64,000 nucleotides of DNA, taken from contig NZ_JASJOF010000003.1 of the NCBI RefSeq assembly GCF_030163795.1, positions 233,501 through 297,500 of the forward strand. The letters are read 5' to 3'. Below, one piece after another: positions 18,187 to 27,465 of the stretch (positions within the stretch are counted from its first letter, which is position 1; each line of letters starts with the position of its first letter). This DNA comes from Roseicyclus marinus. GTDB taxonomy: Bacteria; Pseudomonadota; Alphaproteobacteria; Rhodobacterales; Rhodobacteraceae. Position numbers and translations under genes: made by a program. The notes under the pieces were generated by a model. The model did not search any database. It saw nothing but the letters and a program-made list of their open reading frames with translations, and had not been told where the DNA came from.

Positions 18187-18651
18187 TCAGGCGGCTTGGG
18201 TCGATTCGTGATCGGTCAGCAACGTGTGCAGCGTGCCGGGATCGGCATTGGCCCGAAGCTTGGCACAAAGCGCGGCATCGCGCAGCGTCCGCGACACCAG
18301 CGCCAGCGCCTTGAGGTGATCGACGCCGCTGTCGGCCGGTGCGAACAGCGCAAAGACCAGATCGACGGGCTGCCTGTCGGCGGCGTCGAAATCGATCGGC
18401 CGCTCCAGCCGCAGAAAGGCGCCGTGAACCTCGGTCAATTCCGACAGCCGGGCATGGGGCAAGGCCACGCCATGGCCCACGCCGGTCGGCCCAAGGCTTT
18501 CGCGTTCCTGCAACGCGTCGAAAATCTGGCTGCTGGGCAAACCGATCAGGTCATGCGCCTGATCCGCTATGGCCTGCATCAGGCGCTTCTTGCTGGTCAC
18601 GTCGCTCAGCACCTTCACGGCGCGCGGCTTCAACAGCGATGACAGGTTCAT
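18187..18651 (-). CDS. ptsN: PTS IIA-like nitrogen regulatory protein PtsN (EIIA-Ntr)
   Basis: 154 aa. The phosphorylatable histidine is His66 in GVGHGVALPHARL, the expected EIIA-Ntr motif, followed by LVFALFAPADSGVDHLKALA. It is the terminal acceptor of the nitrogen-related phosphotransfer chain and affects potassium, cell-envelope and nitrogen control. The ATG at 18651 is chosen because the family starts with MNLSSLL; the frame is open 18 codons further. It lies downstream of hpf on the same strand (78-nt gap), a conserved pairing. Confidence 0.93.
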   Translation of the reverse strand: MNLSSLLKPRAVKVLSDVTSKKRLMQAIADQAHDLIGLPSSQIFDALQERESLGPTGVGHGVALPHARLSELTEVHGAFLRLERPIDFDAADRQPVDLVFALFAPADSGVDHLKALALVSRTLRDAALCAKLRANADPGTLHTLLTDHESTQAA

Positions 18652-18729
18652 CCCATCCCTTTCGTGCCGCCCGATCCGGGGGCCGGGTTCCGGCGGCGTG
18701 GGCATGTCCGCGCCACGCCGCCGAGGTGG

Positions 18730-19305
18730 TCATTCCGTACGGGGGTCGACCCAGCCGACGTTTCCGTCCTCGCGCCGGTAGACGACATTCACCCCGCTGT
18801 GCTTTTCGTTCCGGAACACCAGCACGGGCGCCCCGGATAATTCCATCTGCATCACCGCTTCACCGACGCTGAGCGAGGGGATCTTGGTCTCCATCTCGGC
18901 CACGATGATCGGTTGCAGGTCGGCGGGCTCGTGATCGTCTTCGTCATGGCCCGATGCGGCGAGCACATACATCGGCGCGTCCAGGGTTTCAACGGGCTGC
19001 GTCCGGTCGCGGTGGTGATCCTTGAGCCGCCGCTTGTAGCGCCTCAGTTGTTTTTCCATCTTTTCGCTGGTGGCGTCGAAGGCGGCGTAGATCTCGTGCG
19101 CATGGCCCTTGGCCGAGGCCGTCAACCCGGTGGACAGGTGAACCGTGGCTTCGCACACGAATTCCGGACCGGATTTGGAGAAGATCACGGTCGCATCGGT
19201 CGGACGCTCGGAATATTTGCCGACGGCTGCGCCCAGCGTGTCCTTCACATGGGTTTGCAGCGCCTCGCCGATGTCGATCTGTTTTCCACTGATTTGATAG
19301 CGCAT
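18730..19305 (-). CDS. hpf: Ribosome hibernation-promoting factor (long form)
   Basis: 191 aa. The N-terminal S30AE/RaiA-like domain (MRYQISGKQIDIGEALQTHV to about residue 105) binds the 30S subunit. The C-terminal domain (about 130-188) with PVLVFRNEKHSGVNVVYRREDG makes the dimer contact that joins two 70S ribosomes into 100S particles. This two-domain long form is usual in alphaproteobacteria. It precedes ptsN. A good sigma-70-like promoter lies 175-204 nt upstream, so it is probably not transcribed only from the lpt genes. Confidence 0.95.
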   Translation of the reverse strand: MRYQISGKQIDIGEALQTHVKDTLGAAVGKYSERPTDATVIFSKSGPEFVCEATVHLSTGLTASAKGHAHEIYAAFDATSEKMEKQLRRYKRRLKDHHRDRTQPVETLDAPMYVLAASGHDEDDHEPADLQPIIVAEMETKIPSLSVGEAVMQMELSGAPVLVFRNEKHSGVNVVYRREDGNVGWVDPRTE

Positions 19306-19479
19306 GGGTCCTCCGCACCTCGGGCACGCGGGGTGCTGGCCCGGTATGGGCGGCCTGCCCCGCGCGAAAGGATGTCCGGTTCGTTTTGATTATGGGCGAT
19401 CCACGGGCCGGTTTCGCGGCCCGGCATCCGGGTTCCGGACGCATGGATCAAGGATGAAGCAAACGCGAACATCCCCATC

Positions 19480-19509
19480 ATTAGGCGACGGCGCAGGGCG
19501 GGTTGTCAA
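19480..19509 (-). promoter_or_regulatory. Putative sigma-70 promoter for hpf-ptsN
   Basis: On the minus strand, a perfect -35 TTGACA (19509-19504) is followed after 18 nt by CCTAAT (19485-19480). It sits in the 224-nt gap between lptB and hpf, where many proteobacteria carry rpoN. It predicts a leader of about 165 nt. Confidence 0.55.
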
Positions 19510-19529
19510 CGCAAAGCGGTGGTTGCCCG

Positions 19530-20291
19530 TCACGAGATGCGGAAGCTTTGCCCAAGGTAGACGCGCCGCACCGTCTCATCGCGCACAACCTCTTCGGCGG
19601 TGCCCGATTTGATGATCGTCCCTTCGTGCAGTATATAGGCGCGATCCACGATCTCCAGCGTTTCGCGGACGTTGTGATCCGTGATCAGAACGCCGATTCC
19701 CCGGGTCTTCAGGTCTTGCACGAGGTGGCGGATATCGCCCACGGCTATCGGATCGACCCCCGCGAAGGGTTCGTCGAGCAGCACATACCGCGGATTGGAC
19801 GCAAGACAGCGCGCGATCTCGGCCCGCCGCCGTTCGCCGCCCGACAAGGACAGGGCCTGTGCGCGCCGCAGATGCCCGATCGAGAACTCCGACAGCAAGT
19901 CTTCCAGCCGGTCCTGCCGGGTCTTGCGGTCGGGCTCCACCACCTCGAGGATCGCCATGATGTTGTCTTCGACCGACAGGCCGCGAAAGATCGACATTTC
20001 CTGCGGCAAGTAGCCGATCCCGGCCCGTGCCCGACGATACATCGGGAACAGCGTCACGTCCTGCCCGTCGATGGTGACGGTGCCGCCATCGGGTGTGATC
20101 AGCCCCGCGATGCAGTAGAACGAGGTTGTCTTGCCCGATCCGTTCGGACCCAGCAGCGCCACGACCTCGCCCCGCGCCAAGCGCAACGACACATCGCGGA
20201 TCACCGGGCGTTTCCGGTAGCCCTTGCGCAGCTTTTCCACCACGAGGCCCTGACCGCCATCGGTCACCGTAAGGTCCGGGCGCTCCGTCAC
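19530..20291 (-). CDS. lptB: LPS export ABC transporter ATP-binding protein LptB
   Basis: 253 aa ATPase. Walker A is LLGPNGSGKTTSFY, the signature is LSGGERRRAEIAR and Walker B is YVLLDEPFAGVDP; the LptB-typical segment GIGYLPQEMSIFRGLSVEDN is present. With LptFG it powers LPS extraction from the inner membrane. The start overlaps the lptA stop by 4 nt, so lptC-lptA-lptB form one unit. The usual downstream gene rpoN is absent. Confidence 0.96.
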   Translation of the reverse strand: MTERPDLTVTDGGQGLVVEKLRKGYRKRPVIRDVSLRLARGEVVALLGPNGSGKTTSFYCIAGLITPDGGTVTIDGQDVTLFPMYRRARAGIGYLPQEMSIFRGLSVEDNIMAILEVVEPDRKTRQDRLEDLLSEFSIGHLRRAQALSLSGGERRRAEIARCLASNPRYVLLDEPFAGVDPIAVGDIRHLVQDLKTRGIGVLITDHNVRETLEIVDRAYILHEGTIIKSGTAEEVVRDETVRRVYLGQSFRIS

Positions 20292-20785
20292 TGTCCGCCT
20301 TCCAGAACGGTGCGCACGCGGCCATCGACCGTGCCGATCCCGGTGGTCATGTCGACCTCCATCCGGTCGCCCGCGACCGTGCTCGGACCCTGCGTCACCA
20401 AAACATTGCCTGTCATGGTCAGATAGGCGGCCTGCACCTCGTAGACGGCCTCGTCCCCTTCGGCGGCATCGGTTCCGCGCGTCACCAGAACACCGCCCGT
20501 CGCCACCACGTCATCGACCTGCCGGTCGCCATCGGTGACGGTATAGATGACCTCGATCCGGCGGGCGACCATGCGCAGATCACCCTGCACCACGATCACA
20601 TTGCCCTCGAAAATGGCGTTTCCGGTCGTCTCGTTCACGCGCAGCGTATCCGCCGTCACCTCGACCGGTTGCGAGGAATCATGCGGCACGCCCCCGAACC
20701 CCACCGCCACCTGCGCGCTTGCGGGCGCTGCAAGGGCGATGATGGCGGCAAACACGGCCGGTCGTGTGATCAGGCGCAGCAACAT
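20288..20785 (-). CDS. lptA: LPS transport periplasmic protein LptA
   Basis: 165 aa with a signal peptide (residues 1-25, ending PASAQ). The OstA/LptA beta-jellyroll follows: PVEVTADTLRVNETTGNAIFEGNVIVVQGDLRMVA-type strands near residues 40-75, then GNVLVTQGPSTVAGDRMEVDM-type strands near 130-150. It forms the periplasmic bridge carrying LPS from LptC to LptD. It lies 9 nt after lptC and overlaps lptB by 4 nt. Confidence 0.92.
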   Translation of the reverse strand: MLLRLITRPAVFAAIIALAAPASAQVAVGFGGVPHDSSQPVEVTADTLRVNETTGNAIFEGNVIVVQGDLRMVARRIEVIYTVTDGDRQVDDVVATGGVLVTRGTDAAEGDEAVYEVQAAYLTMTGNVLVTQGPSTVAGDRMEVDMTTGIGTVDGRVRTVLEGGQ

Positions 20786-20794
20786 GGCGTTTCC

Positions 20795-21391
20795 TCAATC
20801 TCCCGGTTCGTATAACAGCCGAACGCCTCCGGTGAAACTCAGGAAAACCGCGCCCTCCGGGCCGATCATTTCCATCGCTCCCGCCTCGATCAACAGCCCC
20901 GGCGCGGTCAGGACCACAGGCCCCGGTGCCGTCAGATGCAGCCTGTCCATCGCAAAGGTCGCCTCTTCGGTCTCCATCCGGTAGCCCTGCGTCGTTTCGG
21001 CATGAACCGACCCTTCCAGCGCGACAAGCTGCTGATCCATGAAGAAATCGCCCGTATCCGCCGTCAAAAGCAGTTCGGACTCTTCCGACAAGACGACCCG
21101 ACTTTCCACCGCTGTCATGGCGATCGTATTGGGATCCTCGACCGCCGAGGCGGCGGTATTGCCCACCAGCGTCACTTCCCGCCCGTCATCCAGTGTGCCG
21201 GCAAAGCGCGGGCGCGACAGGCGTTGTTCGCGCAACAATTGTTCCACGTCGAGATCGGTGTAGGGCAGTGCCGCATCGGGGTCGGGCGTGCGCGATAACA
21301 AAAAGAGCGTCGACAAAAGCGCAAGTGCCGCAAGCGGCAGGACCACCTTCAACCATGCGACGACCGTCGAATATGTGTTCGAACCTGCCAT
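20795..21391 (-). CDS. lptC: LPS export system protein LptC
   Basis: 198 aa, single N-terminal transmembrane helix (about residues 13-32, VVLPLAALALLSTLFLL) followed by a periplasmic beta-jellyroll (SRPRFAGTLDDGREVTLVGN and later strands). LptC accepts LPS from LptB2FG and hands it to LptA. The ATG at 21391 is chosen because it places the membrane anchor at the N-terminus and follows AGGG; the frame is open 58 codons upstream into rnd, without relevance. It begins 7 nt after the rnd stop. Confidence 0.88.
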   Translation of the reverse strand: MAGSNTYSTVVAWLKVVLPLAALALLSTLFLLSRTPDPDAALPYTDLDVEQLLREQRLSRPRFAGTLDDGREVTLVGNTAASAVEDPNTIAMTAVESRVVLSEESELLLTADTGDFFMDQQLVALEGSVHAETTQGYRMETEEATFAMDRLHLTAPGPVVLTAPGLLIEAGAMEMIGPEGAVFLSFTGGVRLLYEPGD

Positions 21392-21398
21392 CAAGACC

Positions 21399-22010
21399 CT
21401 AGTGGGCAAAGATGTCGATCTCGGGCCAGCCTGCAAGGTCCAGCTTGGCGCGGGTCGGCAGGAACTCGAAACAGGCCTGCGCCATCTCGGTGCGGCCTTC
21501 GCGTTCCAGCATCGCGTCCAACGCGATCTTGAGCTTGTGCAGATACAGCACATCGGACGCGGCATAGGCCTTTTGCGCCTCTGTCAGGGTGGCGGCACCC
21601 CAATCCGATGTCTGTTGCTGCTTGGAAATGTCGACCTCGACCAGTTCCTGCAGCAGGTATTTCAGCCCGTGCCGGTCGGTGAAGGTGCGCACCAGTTTCG
21701 ACGCGATCTTGGTGCAATAGACGGGGGCGGCCAGCGCGCCGAAGGCGTGGTACATGACCGCGATGTCGAAGCGGCCGAAATGGAACAGCTTCAACACGTC
21801 GGGGTCGCGCAGCATCCGCGCAAGGTTCGGTGCCTCGGTCTGGTCCTTGGCGATCTGCACCAGATGCGCATCGCCATCGCCCGAGGACAGCTGCACCACG
21901 CACAGCCTATCCCGATGGGGGTTCAGACCCATGGTCTCGCAATCGATCGCCACGATGGGCCCAAGGTGCAACCCATCCGGAAGATCGTTTTGGTAGAGGT
22001 GAATTGCCAC
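21399..22010 (-). CDS. rnd: Ribonuclease D-like 3'-5' exonuclease (single-domain)
   Basis: 203 aa holding only the DEDDy exonuclease domain: Exo I VAIDCETMGL, Exo II FHFGRFDIAVM and Exo III YAASDVLYLHKL with the catalytic Tyr. The HRDC domains of classic RNase D (about 370 aa) are missing, as is common in alphaproteobacteria. The GTG at 22010 (VAIHLYQNDLPDG) is preferred because an AAGGGA site lies at good distance; an ATG at 22034 is the alternative. It likely trims tRNA or other RNA 3' ends. A tRNA-Leu gene lies 77 nt upstream and lptC directly downstream. Confidence 0.87.
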   Translation of the reverse strand: MAIHLYQNDLPDGLHLGPIVAIDCETMGLNPHRDRLCVVQLSSGDGDAHLVQIAKDQTEAPNLARMLRDPDVLKLFHFGRFDIAVMYHAFGALAAPVYCTKIASKLVRTFTDRHGLKYLLQELVEVDISKQQQTSDWGAATLTEAQKAYAASDVLYLHKLKIALDAMLEREGRTEMAQACFEFLPTRAKLDLAGWPEIDIFAH

Positions 22011-22087
22011 GATCCTGTCCCTTTCAACCGCCATTCGGGGCCGCCTTTGACCCTTCGGCCCGAAGGCGACAGGGCATCGGAGGGATA

Positions 22088-22174
22088 TGGTGCCCAGGAG
22101 AGGACTCGAACCTCCACGGCCGTTAAGCCACTGGTACCTGAAACCAGCGCGTCTACCAATTCCGCCACCTGGGC
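22088..22174 (-). tRNA. tRNA-Leu (anticodon CAG)
   Basis: 87 nt with an encoded CCA. The acceptor stem is GCCCAGG/CCTGGGC with discriminator A. The anticodon stem CTGGT/ACCAG encloses loop TTCAGGT with anticodon CAG (22140-22138). A long variable arm, typical of leucine tRNAs, and a T-loop TTCGAGT complete the cloverleaf. It reads CUG, a common leucine codon in this GC-rich genome. Confidence 0.95.
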
Positions 22175-22193
22175 AGGTGTCGTGAAGCGGGCT

Positions 22194-22220
22194 GATATAG
22201 CCGTGCCGAGGGGCTGTCAA
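22194..22220 (-). promoter_or_regulatory. Putative promoter of tRNA-Leu
   Basis: On the minus strand a perfect TTGACA (22220-22215) is followed after 15 nt by TATATC (22199-22194), about 20 nt before the tRNA 5' end. The spacing is a little short, but sequence and position suit a strong stable-RNA promoter. Confidence 0.55.
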
Positions 22221-22247
22221 CGGCCCAAACGCGGGAAAGATCGACGA

Positions 22248-25200
22248 TCAATAATCCCGTTCGAAAAACACGCCCAGCCGCGAGGTTCCGTCACTTTCAA
22301 AGGTGCCGCGCGCGGTAATGTCCGGGGTCAGGTCGATGTTGAGGGACAGGCCCGTGGTGCCGCCCTGCGTCACGGTCACATCGGTATAGATATTCTCCGA
22401 CAGGTAGCGCCCGGCCCTTAGTCCGGCATTGCCGGTGTCGTCCGTCTGAACGTCCAGATCGTCCAGCCCCAACCCCTCGCGCAGCGAACCCAAAAGGCCC
22501 GGGCGGCTCGATCCGCCCGCCAGCGACGCGACCGCGTCGGCCATTTGCAGGGCCTGCACCGGCGACAGGGCCGCGACCGACCGCCCGAACAGCAATTGCG
22601 CCAATACCTCGTCCTCGGGCAGGGAGGGGGTCGCGGTGAAACTGATCTCGGGCGCGGTGACCCGGCCGATCACATTCACCCCGATCGTGTAGCCGCCCCG
22701 GCGCGAGGTCGCCAGAAGCCGGATGAACGGATCGAAATTCCCCTCCAGGCTGGCCGATCCATCGGTCAGGTCCAGCCGGTTCCCCAGGATCTGAAGCCGC
22801 CCGCGCACCAGTTCGAATCGCCCCGAGGGAATGACATTGGCCGTCGTCCCCCCGATCCGGAGCGTGCCGCCCAGTTCCGCATCCAGCCCCCGACCCCGCA
22901 GGAAAATGCGACCCGGCGCGGTGATGGTCAGGTCCAGCCCGATCCGCTGCGACCCTTCCGGCCCGCCCTCGACCGGTCCCAGCCCGGCGGCGATCCGCGT
23001 GCGCCGTTCCTCGGCGCTTTCGCCGAAATGGGTGATCGGCGGAATAGAGGCCGATCCGCCCAGCCCGCTTTCGGGGATCCGCACCTCGGTTTCGCCCAAG
23101 GTGATCGTGCCCCCCACTTGCAGCGCGCCGGTCAGCGCGCCGGCGATGGTGATATCGGCCCGCTCGATCAGGGCGGAATAAAGCGTCGGATCGACCAGCT
23201 GCAACGCCTGACCCGTCACGGCGATCTGCACCGGCAGACCGGGCTGCGACAGCCCGAGTGTTCCGGTCGCGCTCAGCGTGCCACCCGTGGCCAGCGTGCC
23301 GCCGACCTCCAGCGCCAGTTGCCCCCCGGACAGCCGCCCGGTTGCGGAAACGCTCTCCAGCGCGTTCTGGAATGTCGGCAGCGTGACCCGCGCGCCTTGT
23401 GTGGTGATCTGCCCCGACAGGGCGTCAAGGCTCGGCACACCCCGCATGGACAGGTCAAAGCCCAGCGTACCGCTGACGCTGCGCGGGCTCAGCGCGCGAT
23501 TGGCGAGTGCAAGCGGCAACTGCCCGGTCGCCGTCAGATCGACGGTTCCCGCCTCGGGCATCACGCTGCCGCCAAGCCGCGCGGTGATGCCCGCCCCGCT
23601 CTGCACATCCGAGGCGATCTCTAGCGGCGCATTCTCGCCCGGGCCGCGCGTTGCCTCCAGCGTGGCGGTGACCGGCCCGGACAGCGCATCGGTGAACAAT
23701 CCGATATTGGCCAACCGCGCCTCGGCGTTCAGCGCTGTTCCCGTGCCTGAAACCCGCCCCTCGGCGGCCAGCGACACTTCGGCGTTGCCCAAGGCGAATT
23801 CCCGCAAGGTCAGGCCGGTTTCATCCCGCCGCGCCGACAGGGTCAGCACCGTTTCCCCCGCCAACAAGCGCGGCGGCAGGCCCGCGGCCAGCGTCAGATC
23901 GCGGCCCGTACCGGTCAGCGACAGGTCAAAACCGCCCGACAACAACTCCGCCTCGGCGTCCAAAGCTGCGCCGAGCGATCCGGCCAGCGGCTGCCCCGTC
24001 ACCGGTCCGAAACGCCCGATATCCGCCGCCTCGGCCTCCAGTTCCGTGGTCAGGGTCAGCCGGTTTTCGCCCAGCAGCAGGCTCGCCACCCCGCTCAGCC
24101 CCAGATCGCCTGCCCGCGCCACAAGATCGTTCAGCGTCAGCGGCCCACCTTCGGTCCATGTCAGGCGCCCGGCGATGTTCGCCTCGGGCCCAAGCGCCGC
24201 GGCCAGTGCGGGGTCGTCATGCGCGATCCCCGAAATTCCCAGCGTCAGCGGCGTGTCGACGGCGACACCGTCCGCCGTCTGTGTGATCCGCCCGCTGGCG
24301 TCCAGCGCCACACGTGCAATCTGCATCGTGCCAAGGTCCAGATCGGTGACACCGACCTTGGCGGTATAACTGTCACGATCCGCCGCATCATGCGTCAGGT
24401 GCAGATCGACCGCCCGCACGGTGATCGGCGCGCCCCCGACCGGCAATAACACCGGGCCGTCGCCCGCCGGGTCAGCGATCCGCCCGCTCAGGTCAAAGTC
24501 ACGCGGCACCCCGCCCGGGGCCAACGACAGCTGCCCCTCCAGCTGCAGCGCGGCCGCCGACAGCGACAGGCTGTCCAACTCCACCCCGCCATCTGCCAGC
24601 AGCCGCAGATCGGCCAGCAGCCCCACATCCGGTCCAAAGAACCCGCGATAATCCGACGCGATCAGGGGCGTGATATCCCCGCCCAGATCGGCGCGTATCC
24701 GGCGCTCTCCCGTCACACCATCCAGCAGGGTTTCCACCTGCCCCGACAGCCGCGGCTGCCCGTCGCTGTCCAGCGCGATGGTGGCGGTCACATCGTCGAT
24801 CGGCCCCGTGCCCTCCACCGCAAGGCGCAGCGCGGGCGCATCGGGCAGGCCCAGAACGGACGCGGCGATGCCGCCCGCCTCTTCCTCGACCAGCAGCGAC
24901 AGGTCCAGCATGCGGCTTTCGTTGGCATAGGACGCATCCAGATCGAACAGGCCCCGCGGCCCGTCCTGCCGTTCCAGTGACAGGTCGGCGGCCCCCTCCC
25001 CCCCGGCCAGCCGCGCGCTGCCCTCGACCGACAGGACAACGGGCAGGCCCAGAATATCCTCGCCCAGCGATACGCGGTCGATCGCGGTGCGCGCGATAGC
25101 GATGCTCACCGGCAGATCGGGCAGGGCAAAGGGCGTGGTCTCGGCCGCTGGCAGGTCGATGCCCGTCTCCGGGCTTTCGGGTCGCCGCGCGATATCGAGG

Positions 25201-25505
25201 CTTTCGGCGGTCAATTCGTCGATCTCCAACGCGCCGCGCAACAAGGCGCTGCGCGACCATGTCAGCCGGGCGTTTTCGAGCGTCAGCCAGACGCCTTGCC
25301 CGTCCGCGATGGTCAACAGATCCATTTCGGCGGTCGAACTCAGCGCACCGCGAAACCCCCGAATCGTGACCGTCCGCGCCCCGCCGGACAGCTGGCTTTC
25401 GAGAAACCGCACGATCCGCGACCGGTCGTCGTCCTCCGCCTGCGCCACCGCAAGACCGGGCAGCGCGAACATCAGCACCGAGAGGATGAGCAACAGAACC
25501 CGCAT
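22248..25505 (-). CDS. tamB: Translocation and assembly module protein TamB (AsmA-like, DUF490)
   Basis: 1085 aa. N-terminal signal-anchor (residues 1-22). Then a very long repetitive beta-rich region made of short strands alternating with Gly/Asp turns, typical of the hydrophobic-groove bridge proteins. The C-terminal TamB domain (about 800-1085) includes LRIGGTTANVIPSGRFELVRGRLQ-type strands and ends in an aromatic residue (FFERDY). TamB spans the periplasm and works with TamA in outer-membrane biogenesis and possibly phospholipid transport. Its start codon overlaps the tamA stop by 1 nt (TGATG). Confidence 0.9.
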   Translation of the reverse strand: MRVLLLILSVLMFALPGLAVAQAEDDDRSRIVRFLESQLSGGARTVTIRGFRGALSSTAEMDLLTIADGQGVWLTLENARLTWSRSALLRGALEIDELTAESLDIARRPESPETGIDLPAAETTPFALPDLPVSIAIARTAIDRVSLGEDILGLPVVLSVEGSARLAGGEGAADLSLERQDGPRGLFDLDASYANESRMLDLSLLVEEEAGGIAASVLGLPDAPALRLAVEGTGPIDDVTATIALDSDGQPRLSGQVETLLDGVTGERRIRADLGGDITPLIASDYRGFFGPDVGLLADLRLLADGGVELDSLSLSAAALQLEGQLSLAPGGVPRDFDLSGRIADPAGDGPVLLPVGGAPITVRAVDLHLTHDAADRDSYTAKVGVTDLDLGTMQIARVALDASGRITQTADGVAVDTPLTLGISGIAHDDPALAAALGPEANIAGRLTWTEGGPLTLNDLVARAGDLGLSGVASLLLGENRLTLTTELEAEAADIGRFGPVTGQPLAGSLGAALDAEAELLSGGFDLSLTGTGRDLTLAAGLPPRLLAGETVLTLSARRDETGLTLREFALGNAEVSLAAEGRVSGTGTALNAEARLANIGLFTDALSGPVTATLEATRGPGENAPLEIASDVQSGAGITARLGGSVMPEAGTVDLTATGQLPLALANRALSPRSVSGTLGFDLSMRGVPSLDALSGQITTQGARVTLPTFQNALESVSATGRLSGGQLALEVGGTLATGGTLSATGTLGLSQPGLPVQIAVTGQALQLVDPTLYSALIERADITIAGALTGALQVGGTITLGETEVRIPESGLGGSASIPPITHFGESAEERRTRIAAGLGPVEGGPEGSQRIGLDLTITAPGRIFLRGRGLDAELGGTLRIGGTTANVIPSGRFELVRGRLQILGNRLDLTDGSASLEGNFDPFIRLLATSRRGGYTIGVNVIGRVTAPEISFTATPSLPEDEVLAQLLFGRSVAALSPVQALQMADAVASLAGGSSRPGLLGSLREGLGLDDLDVQTDDTGNAGLRAGRYLSENIYTDVTVTQGGTTGLSLNIDLTPDITARGTFESDGTSRLGVFFERDY

Positions 25506-27319
25506 CAGAACGCCTGCCCTATCCCGATGTAGAGATAGGCCTCGCGTCCGGCGTTATCCCCTGTCGCAGGCGTGGCCAGATCGACCCGGATCGGCCCGAA
25601 GGGCGTGGCATAGCGCAGTCCGACGCCCACACCGCCATGCCAATCCGATGCGCCCTCGCCCAGCGAACCCTCGCTGATGTAGCCTGCATCGGCAAAGCCC
25701 ACGATGCCGAAATTCGTATCCCCGATATCGTGGCGCAGCTCGCCCGACAGGCCAAGAAATCCGCGCCCGCCGCTGGGCCGTCCGCCCTGCAACGCGCCAA
25801 GCGACTGGAATTCCTGTCCGCGGACGGTTCCCGATCCACCCGAATAGAACAGATCGTCGGGCGCGATATCGACAAGGTCGCCGCCGAACAACCCGCCGAT
25901 CTGCACACGCGCGGCCAGCCGCGTCCGTTCCGTCTCGCCAAAGCCGACATAGCCGCGCCCGTCCAGCGTGAACCGCACGCCCCCCGTTCCGCCCAGAACC
26001 TGAAACGGCGTCAGGCCCAGATCGGCATAGCCTCCGCCGCGCGGATCCACCGGATCGTCGCGATTCTCGTAGATCGCCCGCAGCGGCAGGGTGAACCGCA
26101 ACAGGCTGCGGTCGCCCAGCGCATCGTCGATGATCGAATAGGTCAGGCCCACCCCGCCCTCGACGGTCACGGTCCGCGACACCCGGTGGGTCAGGGTCGT
26201 TTCAAGGCCCACGCCTTCGATCGTGAACCGTGGCTCCTGCAAATAGATCAGCGCGGCCTCGATCCCCAAGGTGGTATCGGGGGTAAAGGTCGCGGGCCGC
26301 TCGAAACGTGCGCGCAGCTCGGCATCGACGCCGTCCCCCTCGAACTCCTGAATCCCCGAGATCTCCAGATCGAATCGCAACCGCTCCCCGCCCCCCAACA
26401 GGTTGCGGTGCAGCCAATAGGCGCTCAGTTGCAGCCCCTCGTCGCTGGCGATCTCGGCGCCAAAGCCCAGCCGGCGAAGCGGGGCTTCGGCCACGACCGC
26501 GCTGACATCGGCGATGTCGCCCGCACGCGGATCGCGCAATTGCAGCGCCACGGCGGCAAACACCCCGGTGTCGCGCAACCGTTCCTCGGCCCGCTCCAGC
26601 GCGGCCGGGGAATATATGTCGCCGGTCGGCAGGCCCGCGATCTCGACGATCCGCTCGACCCGCATCCGCGCCTGCCCCTCGGGGATCAGGGTGCCAAAGG
26701 TGATGACGGGCCCCGGCTCCACCGCGATGGCCACATCGAGGATCGCCGCCCGGTTCTGCGCGCTGATCTGCTGGCGGCCCACCTCGGCCGTGGCATGGCC
26801 CCGCGCGGCCCATCCGTCCAGCGCGGCGCGCGTCGTCGCCTGCAACAGCGGCGTCGTCGCCGCCTCGCCGGGTGCGAATCCCTCGGGCAACATCGTGCCA
26901 TCCGCCAGCGGCCCGATGTCCGCCCTGCCCAGCCGGAATGGCGGGCCGGTCTCGATCTCGATCTCCACCCGTCCGACTTGCGACGGGGCGGCAAAGGGCG
27001 AAATGCCCGAGGCCTCGCGCCCATCCAGACGAATGGCGATCACCGGCGCAAAAAAACCTTCTTCGTACAAGATGCCGATCAGCCGCCCATAATCGGCGCG
27101 GGCGGCAGCGGTGATATCCTCGCCGGTGCGTGCCACACCGTCCTCGGGCTGTCGCAGCAACAGCGCATTGGCCCGCAATCTGTCCACCAGATCGTCATCC
27201 GCGCCCGGCGCGCGCAGCGACACCTCCTGCGCCATGACAGGGGCGGCAAGCATAAGGCCGATCGCCGCAACGGCGGCGCGCAACAGGAACAAGGTCGGGC
27301 GTGGCAGCACACTACACAT
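25505..27319 (-). CDS. tamA: Outer-membrane Omp85-family protein TamA
   Basis: 604 aa. Signal peptide at residues 1-30 (ending APVMAQ). POTRA domains in roughly 35-270. The C-terminal 16-strand barrel includes GGERLRFDLEISGI, a VRGQEF motif matching the conserved VRGY/F barrel-lid sequence (GGSGTVRGQEFQSLG), and the terminal strand GIGQAF with C-terminal Phe. It is paired with tamB directly downstream. BamA is unlikely given the length and partner. It is divergent from the NDUFA9-like gene. Confidence 0.9.
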   Translation of the reverse strand: MCSVLPRPTLFLLRAAVAAIGLMLAAPVMAQEVSLRAPGADDDLVDRLRANALLLRQPEDGVARTGEDITAAARADYGRLIGILYEEGFFAPVIAIRLDGREASGISPFAAPSQVGRVEIEIETGPPFRLGRADIGPLADGTMLPEGFAPGEAATTPLLQATTRAALDGWAARGHATAEVGRQQISAQNRAAILDVAIAVEPGPVITFGTLIPEGQARMRVERIVEIAGLPTGDIYSPAALERAEERLRDTGVFAAVALQLRDPRAGDIADVSAVVAEAPLRRLGFGAEIASDEGLQLSAYWLHRNLLGGGERLRFDLEISGIQEFEGDGVDAELRARFERPATFTPDTTLGIEAALIYLQEPRFTIEGVGLETTLTHRVSRTVTVEGGVGLTYSIIDDALGDRSLLRFTLPLRAIYENRDDPVDPRGGGYADLGLTPFQVLGGTGGVRFTLDGRGYVGFGETERTRLAARVQIGGLFGGDLVDIAPDDLFYSGGSGTVRGQEFQSLGALQGGRPSGGRGFLGLSGELRHDIGDTNFGIVGFADAGYISEGSLGEGASDWHGGVGVGLRYATPFGPIRVDLATPATGDNAGREAYLYIGIGQAF

Positions 27320-27465
27320 GCTCCTGACCTAGCTCCGATGGCCGATGCTGGCCAGTCGCTTTGCCCGGATGCGACGAAACAGGCAAAAGACCGGGACGAT
27401 TTGCGCCTTGTCGCTGCGCCGCCCCGCTTCTATCACCCGGTGAACGCGACCGAAGGACATCTGAC

